Under the pieces are notes generated by a model that saw nothing but the letters and a program-made list of their open reading frames with translations, ran no database searches and had not been told where the DNA came from. A stretch of DNA of 8,135 nucleotides from Microcaldota archaeon (GTDB lineage: Archaea; Micrarchaeota; Micrarchaeia; Micrarchaeales; CABMGC01). Positions 1-5,627 of the stretch are shown here, in pieces. Position 1 is the stretch's first letter, and every line of letters starts with the position of its first letter. The stretch covers positions 1 to 8,135 of the forward strand of contig DAHVVD010000021.1 of the NCBI GenBank assembly GCA_027328265.1, written 5' to 3'. Both the position numbers and the translations under genes were made by a program.

Positions 1-143
1 TAGGTTATGCACTGCGGTTCCCGAGGCTTACCAGCGATGGCGTAAGGAAAGACAAGAGCCCTGAGGACGCCACTACCACGAAGGAGATAATCGAGATGTT
101 CAAGATGCAGAAGAAGGCGAAAGTGGAGAGCAGCGGTACTTGA
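1..143 (+). CDS. lig: ATP-dependent DNA ligase, C-terminal fragment
   Basis: This is the 3' end of a gene that begins before the window. The reading frame from base 3 to the TGA at 141-143 gives about 46 residues. They include an LRFPR segment followed by [13 protein letters not shown] and a short Lys-rich tail. That pattern is the end of the OB-fold domain (motif VI region, RFPR...R.DK.PEDA) of archaeal and eukaryotic type ATP-dependent DNA ligases, followed by the usual helix carrying ...EMFKMQKK. The enzyme seals nicks in duplex DNA in replication and repair through a lysyl-AMP intermediate; the catalytic lysine domain lies outside the window. No same-strand gene follows closely. The family call is confident from this short piece, but nothing can be said about the rest of the protein. 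Confidence 0.85.
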   Translation, partial: GYALRFPRLTSDGVRKDKSPEDATTTKEIIEMFKMQKKAKVESSGT

Positions 144-532
144 TCTACCAAGAGTCGTCTGAATCACGAGTTCAGGATCAACATTCTTGGGCATTCGACT
201 ATCTACTATAATGGCTTCAAAATCTTCCGAAGAGCATAGACATGCAGCGTCCCTTGTGCATTCGCAGCGCCGTCTACCAAATTTATGCGCGCGTTGACTT
301 GACCTATGCGATAAAGTTAAATAACTTTTCCCATCAAACTTCCATTTAACCCACTGTGAATATATGAGATTAGTACAAAATAGACTAGGAGGCTGGCGTG
401 CGACTCCGCCTCAACCTTTTGAACCACGATTGGCTTCTAGGCCTTTGCAGCGAGCACAAAAGCCAACATCAGGAAAACGAATACCTGCAGAATTAATACC
501 AGCCATTGCGGAGAGACGCAGGCTCCTGTAAG
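144..532. other. 389-bp gap with no convincing intact gene
   Basis: No complete ORF with a good start and RBS was found between the ligase stop and the translin stop. Two things were seen. On the minus strand, adjacent frames at about 356-318, 316-209 and 230-144 read like fragments of one protein (see findings). The minus-strand frame directly after the translin stop (532-437) encodes a hydrophobic 31-residue segment without a usual start codon. There are also two inverted repeats: a 5-bp stem at 389-393/408-412 followed by CTTTT on the plus strand, and a 7-bp pair at 430-436/460-466. Either could be transcript-end structure for the genes converging here. No tRNA or other recognised RNA gene was seen. 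Confidence 0.4.
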
Positions 533-1099
533 CTACCTTCTTCTCTTTCTGAAGGAGAGAAGCTCACTGCTAACGCTCTCGAGCTGTATTCTTCCCACAT
601 CCTGCTTCTTTCTGAAATCTGGCATCATTGAGCTGCTGAACCTCATCGGCAGTAGCGAATCGTGTATCTCAGTCATGAAGCTGTAGTATTTATCCGCGCT
701 TTTAACGTCGCCCTTGCGCAAGCACTCAAAGACCTCTCTCTTCAGCTCGCCCATTACATCAAGCAGCCCAAGGAGGTAGGAGATGCTGTCAACCTCAGCC
801 TCGCTCTTTGAAGGTATCTTGCCATGCTTCAATATGTGATACAAGGTAAGCGCCTCTACATATTCCTGGTGTGCTTGCTGAGCGTTATAGTCAAAACGAG
901 AGTCAAACTTCTTCAACTCCTTTGCCATCTCTGAAATCTTTTTCAAATTTCCCTCAGCATCTTTCATGTTTCCCGCATGCATCATGGTTATCGATTTGCC
1001 TGCTAGCCTTATCATCTCCCTAGAGGTCTGCATGACTTTGTCCTTGCTTTCCTGCATCTCTGTCAATTCCCTCTCTATTTCCTCTATCTTAACTATCAT
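533..1099 (-). CDS. Translin/Trax-family protein (probable RNase/RNA-binding)
   Basis: The protein has 188 residues, normal for archaeal translin-like proteins, and is predicted to be all-helical. Visible family features are the N-terminal helix with repeated Glu/Lys, HQEYVEALTLYH at about 77-88, SYLLGLLDVMGELKRE at about 107-122, EIHDSL at about 144-149, and a C-terminal R..LE helix ending in Arg-rich residues. Translin and Trax form barrel-like oligomers that bind single-stranded RNA, and Trax subunits are Mg-dependent RNases. Glu79, Glu82 (the E-x-x-E of QEYVEA) and Asp147 line up with what I recall as the Trax catalytic acids, so an active RNase is plausible. The ATG at 1099 is supported by GGAGGT at 1110-1105, 5 nt upstream. 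It is divergent from the NOP-domain gene, which suggests an RNA-metabolism pair. Confidence 0.82.
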   Translation of the reverse strand: MIVKIEEIERELTEMQESKDKVMQTSREMIRLAGKSITMMHAGNMKDAEGNLKKISEMAKELKKFDSRFDYNAQQAHQEYVEALTLYHILKHGKIPSKSEAEVDSISYLLGLLDVMGELKREVFECLRKGDVKSADKYYSFMTEIHDSLLPMRFSSSMMPDFRKKQDVGRIQLESVSSELLSFRKRRR

Positions 1100-1182
1100 A
1101 TCAGACCTCCAAGCGAATACTATAAAGATTGAGAATATTCATATAACATACGCAGCAAATATACTCTATCGCTGGTGCTATA
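1100..1182. promoter_or_regulatory. Divergent promoter between translin and NOP-domain genes
   Basis: The 83-bp spacer serves both strands. A near-palindromic AT-rich block at about 1131-1147 (GAATATTCATATAAC) can act as TATA element either way. It would place transcription starts near 1115 for translin and near 1170 for the NOP gene, each just upstream of an SD sequence: GGAGGT on the minus strand at 1110-1105 and GGTG on the plus strand at 1174-1177. A second TATA-like element on the minus strand (CTTTATA, 1127-1121) is too near the translin start to combine with its SD. Assignments are by eye. Confidence 0.5.
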
Positions 1183-1986
1183 TTGAAGGAAGGCAGAGAA
1201 GAGAAAAGGAAGAGGCTGATGGAACAGTCCATGGCCACTGTCAGCGAAGCCTTCTCATCTCCAGACCATGCGATAGTGCAGGCAATAAACACCTACAAGG
1301 AGATAGAGAAGATACGCGGCATAATCCACGAGAGGCTCGAGGAATGGTACGGAATCTATTTTCCCGAACTCAAGACAGGAGGCTACGACACATACGCTGA
1401 TTTCGCACTCGCTTTCGGAAGCGTGGATGAGCTTGACGATGCAAAGGCAGAACAGATCCTCGGCGAGGACGGCAAGAAGATCGTAAAAGAGATAAACGCA
1501 AACAAGATGAGACCAAAATTGGAACCAGGAGAATATGATGCAATAAAAGCTCTTGCGGATCAGCAGAAGTCACTTTCTAAACTTCAGGAAAGCCTCGATT
1601 CATTCATCAAGGACGGCGTTGCAAAGACCATGCCTAACTTCTCCTATCTTGTCGACTACAAGATAGCTGCCGAGATGCTCGCGAAGGCAGGCTCGCTCGA
1701 GAGGCTTGCGACAATGCCTGCCAGCACAATACAGCTTCTTGGTGCGGAGAAGGCGCTCTTCAAGCACCTCAAGTTCGGTAGCAGACCGCCGAAGTACGGA
1801 GTTCTCTTCAAGCTTCCGCAGTTCGGCTCGGCGAACAAGAAACAGAAGGGCAAACTGGCCAGGGCGTACGCGACAAAGCTATGCATAGCGGCTCGTGCCG
1901 ATGCTTATACACAGAGGTTCATAGCCAAGGAGCTGAAAGAATCCTTGGACAAGACCTCTAAGAAGATAATGGAGGAGTGCAAATAA
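1183..1986 (+). CDS. NOP-domain protein (Nop5/Nop56/Prp31 family), short form
   Basis: The protein has 267 residues. Residues 1-60 contain a helix and the I.ERLEEWYGIYFPEL motif, 61-147 the coiled-coil region, and 150-262 a full NOP RNA-binding domain with AGSLERLATMPASTIQLLGAEKALFKHL at about 169-196 and RPPKYGVLF at 201-209. In archaea Nop5 bridges L7Ae-bound C/D guide RNA and the methyltransferase fibrillarin in 2'-O-methylation complexes. Typical archaeal Nop5 is clearly longer, with about 120 N-terminal residues that bind fibrillarin. That domain is absent here: the frame is closed by TAA at 1144-1146. The TTG start at 1183 is favoured because GGTG (1174-1177) precedes it by 5 nt; an ATG at 1219 is the alternative. 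The Lys-rich C-terminal tail of longer homologues is also missing. It could be a Nop5 paralogue, a Prp31-like protein, or one half of a split Nop5. Confidence 0.85.
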   Translation: MKEGREEKRKRLMEQSMATVSEAFSSPDHAIVQAINTYKEIEKIRGIIHERLEEWYGIYFPELKTGGYDTYADFALAFGSVDELDDAKAEQILGEDGKKIVKEINANKMRPKLEPGEYDAIKALADQQKSLSKLQESLDSFIKDGVAKTMPNFSYLVDYKIAAEMLAKAGSLERLATMPASTIQLLGAEKALFKHLKFGSRPPKYGVLFKLPQFGSANKKQKGKLARAYATKLCIAARADAYTQRFIAKELKESLDKTSKKIMEECK

Positions 1987-3255
1987 TCAGTACCATCCGC
2001 GTACCTTCATCGCTGCAGCCACTCTTTCCACCGCGACAATGTAAGCCGCAGTCCTAGGGCTTATCTTCTTCCCGTTGTCCTTGTACTTCTTCTGCGTGGC
2101 GAGGACGTCGTTGAAAGACTTCGTTATTATGGTGTCGAGCCTCTTGTACACCTCATCCTCTGTCCAGTAGTAATTCTGAGTGTTCTGGACCCATTCGAAG
2201 TAAGAGACTATTACGCCTCCTGAGTTGACAAGGAAGTCTGGCATGTCGAGTATTCCCCTCTCAAAGAGTATCTTGTCCGCGGCAGGAGTTACTGGCCCAT
2301 TAGCAAGCTCAAGGACTATCTTCGCCTTTATCTTGTCCGCGTTTGCGTTTGTTATTTGGTTCTCTATTGCAGCAGGTATGAGCACATCAACGTCCATCTC
2401 CAGCAGCTCCTCGTTTGACACCTTCTCAGCGTCCTTGCCTGTATAATTCTTGAGCTCGCCTATCTTCGCCTTCTCTGCCGCAAGCTTGTCGTAGTCGAGG
2501 CCTTTCGGAGAGTAAACCCCTGCGCTCGAGTCGCTTATAGCCACCACCTTCGCTCCTAGGTTCCTAGAGAGGTCGAAGGCGAACTTGCCTGCATTCCCGA
2601 ATCCCTGGATGGCTATCTTCGCGTTTTTCAGATTCATCTTCCTGAGCTTGGCAGCCTCTCGCAGGACATAGAGTCCGCCCATCGCCGTGGAATTGAATCT
2701 CCCCTCCGATCCCCAGATTTCGGTCGGCTTGCCAGTTATTGCGCCGAACTCGTTATAGCCCAGCATCTTGCTGTACTCATCTGTCATCCATGCCATTATC
2801 TGCGAGTTCGTGTAAACGTCTGGCGCGGCTATGTCAACCTTTGGGCCTATGAATCTCCCTATCGCTCTTATGTAGCCTCTCGAGAGGTTCTCAATTTCTG
2901 TCTGGTTCATCTTCTTTGTATCGCAGATTACGCCTCCCTTGCCTCCACCATAGGGTAGATTCGCAAGCGAGACCTTCCATGTCATCCAAGCCGCAAGAGC
3001 TTTTACTGTGTCGAGGTTCTCCTGCGGATGGAAGCGTATACCTCCCTTTGAGGGCCCCCTCGCGTCGTTGTAATGCACCCTGAAGCCCTTGAATATCTTC
3101 ACAGAGCCGTCGCGCATCTTCACTGGAAAGTTTACGACCAACGTCTCCATCGGCTCGCGCAGTATCGCGTGTGCAGTCTTGTCGAGTCCCATTACCTCTG
3201 CAGCATCGTCAAGCTGCTGCTGGCTTATCTTGAAAGGATCTAGTTCTTCAGCCAT
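1987..3255 (-). CDS. gdhA: Glutamate dehydrogenase (Glu/Leu/Phe/Val dehydrogenase family)
   Basis: From the ATG at 3255 the protein has 422 residues, the usual size of hexameric archaeal GDH, which interconverts glutamate and 2-oxoglutarate plus ammonia with NAD(P). Order of features: GPSKGGIRFHP (67-77), LPYGGGKGGV with the catalytic Lys (about 100-109), AAPDVYT with the catalytic Asp (143-149), and the Rossmann loop GFGNAG (218-223). The strand end AISDSSAGVY does not settle NAD versus NADP preference. The usual GS.GR..ATGRG segment reads GSEGRFNSTAMGG, a mild deviation. The frame extends upstream to 3321, but that would overlap the preceding gene and add an unconserved leader. A TATA-like CTTTATTATG around 3286-3277 would put a transcript start close to 3255. 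The stop at 1987-1989 directly abuts the stop of the convergent NOP gene. Confidence 0.93.
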   Translation of the reverse strand: MAEELDPFKISQQQLDDAAEVMGLDKTAHAILREPMETLVVNFPVKMRDGSVKIFKGFRVHYNDARGPSKGGIRFHPQENLDTVKALAAWMTWKVSLANLPYGGGKGGVICDTKKMNQTEIENLSRGYIRAIGRFIGPKVDIAAPDVYTNSQIMAWMTDEYSKMLGYNEFGAITGKPTEIWGSEGRFNSTAMGGLYVLREAAKLRKMNLKNAKIAIQGFGNAGKFAFDLSRNLGAKVVAISDSSAGVYSPKGLDYDKLAAEKAKIGELKNYTGKDAEKVSNEELLEMDVDVLIPAAIENQITNANADKIKAKIVLELANGPVTPAADKILFERGILDMPDFLVNSGGVIVSYFEWVQNTQNYYWTEDEVYKRLDTIITKSFNDVLATQKKYKDNGKKISPRTAAYIVAVERVAAAMKVRGWY

Positions 3256-3293
3256 GAAATTACCAATATTTAGCATCATAATAAAGTGCAGTG

Positions 3294-3602
3294 CTACTTC
3301 TCTCCAGCGAGGGCTCCGCATAGGCTGTCTATCTCCCTTCCTATCTCGCTACTCGGCTTTCCCTCTGCTATGTTGCTCGCTATGTCCTTGCTCAGTCCCT
3401 TTTTCAGGATCTCTACCTTCAGCCTCTCTATCTCGGATGAGTATCTGCCGTTGAGGTACTTGCTTATAGCAACCTGGACCACTCCCAGCTTGTCTGCTAT
3501 CTCCTTCTGCTTGTACCTGTACTCCCTGCTCATTATCTCGGCTATCGAAGCCCTTATCGCCGGCAGTATTAACTTTGAGATGCTCCTGCACTCAGGGTCC
3601 AT
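3294..3602 (-). CDS. Small archaeal HTH transcriptional regulator
   Basis: The protein has 102 residues. The N-terminal helix LILPAIRASIAEIM (about 11-24) leads into a helix-turn-helix at about 31-52 (KQKEIADKLGVVQVAISKYLNG). This matches the archaeal HTH group I know as COG2522, which begins LPAIRA..A..L and carries Q.EIA..LGV.Q.A.S.YL. The rest is helical (57-102) with a Lys/Glu-rich middle, probably for dimerisation; no ligand or metal domain is visible. It lies 38 bp upstream of GDH and 50 bp downstream of the RpiB-like gene on the same strand, so it may be co-transcribed and could control GDH; this is inference from position only. The ATG at 3602 is the first start after a strong TATA-like element. 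Confidence 0.75.
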   Translation of the reverse strand: MDPECRSISKLILPAIRASIAEIMSREYRYKQKEIADKLGVVQVAISKYLNGRYSSEIERLKVEILKKGLSKDIASNIAEGKPSSEIGREIDSLCGALAGEK

Positions 3603-3652
3603 GCTCTTTTACCTGCATTAAAGTATATATTTGCTTGCGAAAAGAAGATTAC
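3603..3652 (-). promoter_or_regulatory. Promoter of the HTH gene
   Basis: On the minus strand AAATATATACTT (3632-3621) is a good archaeal TATA-box match centred about 25 bases before the ATG at 3602, which predicts a leaderless or nearly leaderless transcript. A weak AGGT at 3613-3610 is the only SD-like element. The HTH gene can therefore be transcribed independently of the upstream RpiB-like gene. Confidence 0.5.
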
Positions 3653-4186
3653 TCACTTCTCGTCTACAATGCCGAGGGAGTCCTTGATCTTACCCATTAA
3701 CCCTTTTCCGCTGCTCCTGGGTGCATAATCCTCCTCTGGTTCCTCTTCCTCCCCAGCCTTTTCCTCCCTTGCCTCCTTCTTTTCAGGGACTTCTCTCTGT
3801 TGTTCCATTTTCTCAGGCTTCCTCTTCTGCTTTTCAATTCCTACAGCGAGATAGTCGAACTTTTTCTGATCCACTTTCACTATTATCACGTTGGCTCCGT
3901 GGCTCCTCGCCAGCCTCACTTCATTTCTGCTGTCACAGACTGCAGCGCTTATGTTCTGTAACTTGTTGAGCGTGATCGATGCGGCTATGTGGTCATCAAC
4001 AGCCACTATCGCATAGTCGTAATTGCCTCTGTTCATAGCTTCTGAGACCCTACCGAAGAGTTCCTCGTCGCCCTCCTTCTCTTCCTTCGCCACTATGTTC
4101 GCATCAGTATTCTCGAATGCCTCCACTATCCTTTCGACGCATCCTTCGGAATTGCTGATGGCAAGTATCTTCAGGTCACCACCCAT
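3653..4186 (-). CDS. RpiB/LacAB-fold protein with lost active site and charged tail
   Basis: The protein has 177 residues. Residues 4-115 resemble the RpiB/LacA/LacB sugar-phosphate isomerase fold: DYAIVAVDDHIAASITLNKLQNISAAVCDSRNEVRLARSHGANVIIV (57-103) aligns with GILICGTGIGMSIAANK.PGIRAALC....ARLAREHNDANVL of RpiB. The catalytic Cys and its anion-binding loop (CGTG) are replaced by Val63-Asp-Asp-His66, and the N-terminal DHAG substrate motif is replaced by SNSEG (about 11-15). Isomerase activity is therefore unlikely. Residues 117-157 are a Lys/Glu-rich linker, probably disordered. The end, GKGLMGKIKDSLG (160-172), looks like a short amphipathic helix that may bind a partner or membrane. 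It heads the minus-strand cluster with the HTH regulator and GDH. The role is unknown; a nucleotide- or sugar-phosphate-sensing or scaffolding pseudoenzyme is possible. Confidence 0.7.
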   Translation of the reverse strand: MGGDLKILAISNSEGCVERIVEAFENTDANIVAKEEKEGDEELFGRVSEAMNRGNYDYAIVAVDDHIAASITLNKLQNISAAVCDSRNEVRLARSHGANVIIVKVDQKKFDYLAVGIEKQKRKPEKMEQQREVPEKKEAREEKAGEEEEPEEDYAPRSSGKGLMGKIKDSLGIVDEK

Positions 4187-4254
4187 CTTACTATACCAAC
4201 CAATCTATTAATCTTTTTGTTTCTAACTATCAAATATTCAAAAAAGGTGCAAAA
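4187..4254. promoter_or_regulatory. Divergent promoter, RpiB-like gene / S26e gene
   Basis: In this 68-bp spacer, CTATTAATC (4205-4213) is TATA-like on the plus strand and, read as GATTAATAG, on the minus strand. It sits about 20 bases from the RpiB-like ATG, giving a nearly leaderless minus transcript, and about 45 bases from the S26e start, leaving room for a short leader. AGGTG (4245-4249) is a clear SD five bases before the TTG at 4255 and is what decides that start. No ATG is available for S26e upstream. Confidence 0.5.
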
Positions 4255-4488
4255 TTGAGGGGAAGCGAATCTCATGTGGTCTGTGAAAGCTGCGGAAGGA
4301 AGGTGCCTCGCAGCAAGGGCGTCGCTTATGAGAAGATGATACGCTTCGGCACTGAGCCCAGCAGCCTGAGCAATGTCAGGTTCATGACAAAGAGGAAGGT
4401 CTACTACTGCATAAGCTGTGCTAAGCACAGGGGAATTTTTGAGAGAAAGAAGCGGGAAGCGGAGAGGAATGCGGCAAACCGCTTCTAA
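4255..4488 (+). CDS. rps26e: Ribosomal protein S26e (small subunit)
   Basis: The protein has 77 residues and two zinc-binding CxxC pairs, Cys10/Cys13 (VVCESCGRKVPRSKG) and Cys52/Cys55 (VYYCISCAKHRGIFE). These two segments are the hallmark of eukaryote-type S26, which sits at the mRNA exit region of the 30S/40S subunit near the 3' end of the small rRNA. The S26e gene is present only in some archaeal lineages, so it is a phylogenetic marker. The Arg/Gly-rich N-terminal extension of many homologues is missing here, and the C-terminal tail (Lys/Arg/Glu-rich) is short. The start is TTG, supported by AGGTG at optimal spacing. It probably shares a transcript with the membrane protein gene that begins 75 bp downstream in the same frame. 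Confidence 0.85.
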   Translation: MRGSESHVVCESCGRKVPRSKGVAYEKMIRFGTEPSSLSNVRFMTKRKVYYCISCAKHRGIFERKKREAERNAANRF

Positions 4489-4563
4489 GCAGGTGTTCCA
4501 ATAGCGTCAGAAGGCTCGGGGGGCCTAGGGCCCAGCAGCGCCATATACGGCCAAGCCTCAAAA

Positions 4564-5298
4564 GTGCCTCTGCTCGCTCCTCCTCCACCACTTCCCCCAC
4601 CACTACCTCCCCCTCCTCCTGATGAAGAAGTAAAAAAGGAGACAGCAAAGCAGAAGTCTCCCAAGGCATTCGTCTCGGCAGTCTCAAAGGACGAGATGTG
4701 CATAAACCATCTATGGAGGCACGCTTACGCAAAGTGCAACTACTGCAAGAGGCCATTTTGCTACGCCGACCTGGTTGAGTACCGCGGCATGCAGTTCTGC
4801 CTTGAGGACGCTAACAGGACTGGTACCCAATCCAAATCAGGTTCAATAACGCCGAACAGGTTCACCTACCTTTCATCGCTAATCTTTATCGGCGTCTCAA
4901 TAGCCGTGCTTTATTACACCTATCCCCAGACTGAGCTGCTCTTCAATACAGTATACACGAGCGGCATCCAAAGCATCACGCTGCTCTTCACATACAGTTA
5001 CATAGTTGTGCTCTTCACAGCCACCTTTATCGTGCTTGGCATAATCTCTAGCATACTGGTGCTTTCCAATTCTGCGAAGCTCTACTATGCCTCTGCGCTG
5101 ATACTGGTGTTTATGCTCCTCTTCTTCATGTATGAGTATGTCTCCTCAGCCACAACATCCTCGAACTACCTCTTCTATGTCAACATAGCTCTCTTCTGCA
5201 ACATGCTTGTCCTTGCCCTCGACAGGTTCAGCTACATGGGCACATACAGCAAAAGTGGCGCTTCGATCCTTGATCTGCCAAAGATAGAGACTCTCTGA
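4564..5298 (+). CDS. Membrane protein with polyproline N-terminus and B-box-like zinc finger
   Basis: The protein has 244 residues. Residues 6-19 are almost all proline, followed by a charged linker (20-32). A cysteine/histidine cluster then follows: Cys46-x2-His49-x8-Cys58-x2-Cys61-x4-Cys66-x12-Cys79 (MCINHLWRHAYAKCNYCKRPFCYADLVEYRGMQFC). It resembles the B-box-like zinc fingers that precede membrane domains in prokaryotic proteins. About four transmembrane helices follow (roughly 102-119, 141-166, 173-192, 201-219) and then a short soluble tail. The zinc finger and proline arm are predicted to be cytoplasmic; function is not recognised. The start is taken as GTG 4564, but it lacks an SD. 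The frame is open back to the S26e stop (4486-4488), so an upstream non-standard start cannot be excluded. Its position after S26e suggests an operon, not a functional link. Confidence 0.7.
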   Translation: MPLLAPPPPLPPPLPPPPPDEEVKKETAKQKSPKAFVSAVSKDEMCINHLWRHAYAKCNYCKRPFCYADLVEYRGMQFCLEDANRTGTQSKSGSITPNRFTYLSSLIFIGVSIAVLYYTYPQTELLFNTVYTSGIQSITLLFTYSYIVVLFTATFIVLGIISSILVLSNSAKLYYASALILVFMLLFFMYEYVSSATTSSNYLFYVNIALFCNMLVLALDRFSYMGTYSKSGASILDLPKIETL

Positions 5299-5361
5299 GA
5301 AAGCGGAAGCAAAAGCAAAACAAAGTCAGAATGAACAAGATGCCGCAAGGAAAAGAAATAA

Positions 5362-5384
5362 ATGGCGGCATCACAAGCCGCCAT
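5362..5384 (-). terminator. Strong hairpin between convergent genes, T-rich on the minus side
   Basis: There is a perfect 8-bp stem, ATGGCGGC (5362-5369) with GCCGCCAT (5377-5384), and a 7-base loop. Read on the minus strand it follows the small repeat-protein gene (stop at 5403-5405) by about 18 bases and is followed by a T-rich run (TTTATTTCTTTT, 5361-5350). This is the layout of an intrinsic-type terminator. On the plus strand the flank is A-rich, so it could stop only minus-strand transcripts that way, although the hairpin may also mark the 3' end of the plus transcript. Confidence 0.55.
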
Positions 5385-5402
5385 AAGAAAGAAACTGTGA
5401 GA

Positions 5403-5627
5403 TTATCTCCTTCCCTTTCTGTTCATCTTTGTCCTGGCTACGTATCCAGCCTTGTCTATGAAGTAAAGATAACCTTCCTCTCTCTTTACCTTCTCGCTGC
5501 CTACCTTTGCTTTTCTTCCCCTTGTGTTGTTTCTCATAGGGGTTCTCCAGACAAAGCCGTCCTTACCAAGGAAGTACAGGTATCCGTCGTCCCTGGTTAT
5601 TTTCTCATCTGTAAGTCTTTCTGTCAT
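5403..5627 (-). CDS. Small conserved-looking basic protein with internal 24-residue duplication
   Basis: The protein has 74 residues and is strongly basic. It consists of two copies of one motif, residues 8-31 (EKITRDDGYLYFLGKDGFVWRTPM) and 45-68 (EKVKREEGYLYFIDKAGYVARTKM). They are identical at 14 of 24 positions and joined by an Arg/Lys-rich linker. Each unit (GYLYF..K.G(F/Y)V.RT.M) looks like a beta-hairpin with exposed aromatics and basic residues, which would suit nucleic-acid or ribosome binding; this is inference. I do not recognise a named family, though proteins of this kind occur as small hypotheticals in archaea. The ATG at 5627 has GGTGA at 5636-5632, 4 nt upstream, and a strong TATA box at 5668-5659, so expression is well supported. 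The gene is followed by a hairpin terminator. Confidence 0.75.
   Translation of the reverse strand: MTERLTDEKITRDDGYLYFLGKDGFVWRTPMRNNTRGRKAKVGSEKVKREEGYLYFIDKAGYVARTKMNRKGRR

Noticed and set aside
389..412. Hairpin GAGGC/GCCTC as a definite ligase terminator
   Set aside because: The stem is only 5 bp with a 14-base loop and a weak T-run, nearly 250 bases after the ligase stop. It is too weak for a feature call.
411..506. Minus-strand ATG ORF of 31 codons containing Cys-Ala-Arg-Cys
   Set aside because: It has no SD at usable distance and no recognisable family, and it overlaps the hydrophobic frame. It is most likely chance.
966..1400. Plus-strand open frame across translin and the start of the NOP gene
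   Set aside because: It runs antisense to translin and out of frame over the NOP gene, with no family signature. It is a shadow frame.
3256..3321. Longer GDH start at 3321 (22 extra residues)
   Set aside because: It would overlap the end of the HTH gene, the leader has no resemblance to GDH, and a TATA-like element lies inside it. The ATG at 3255 gives the normal length.
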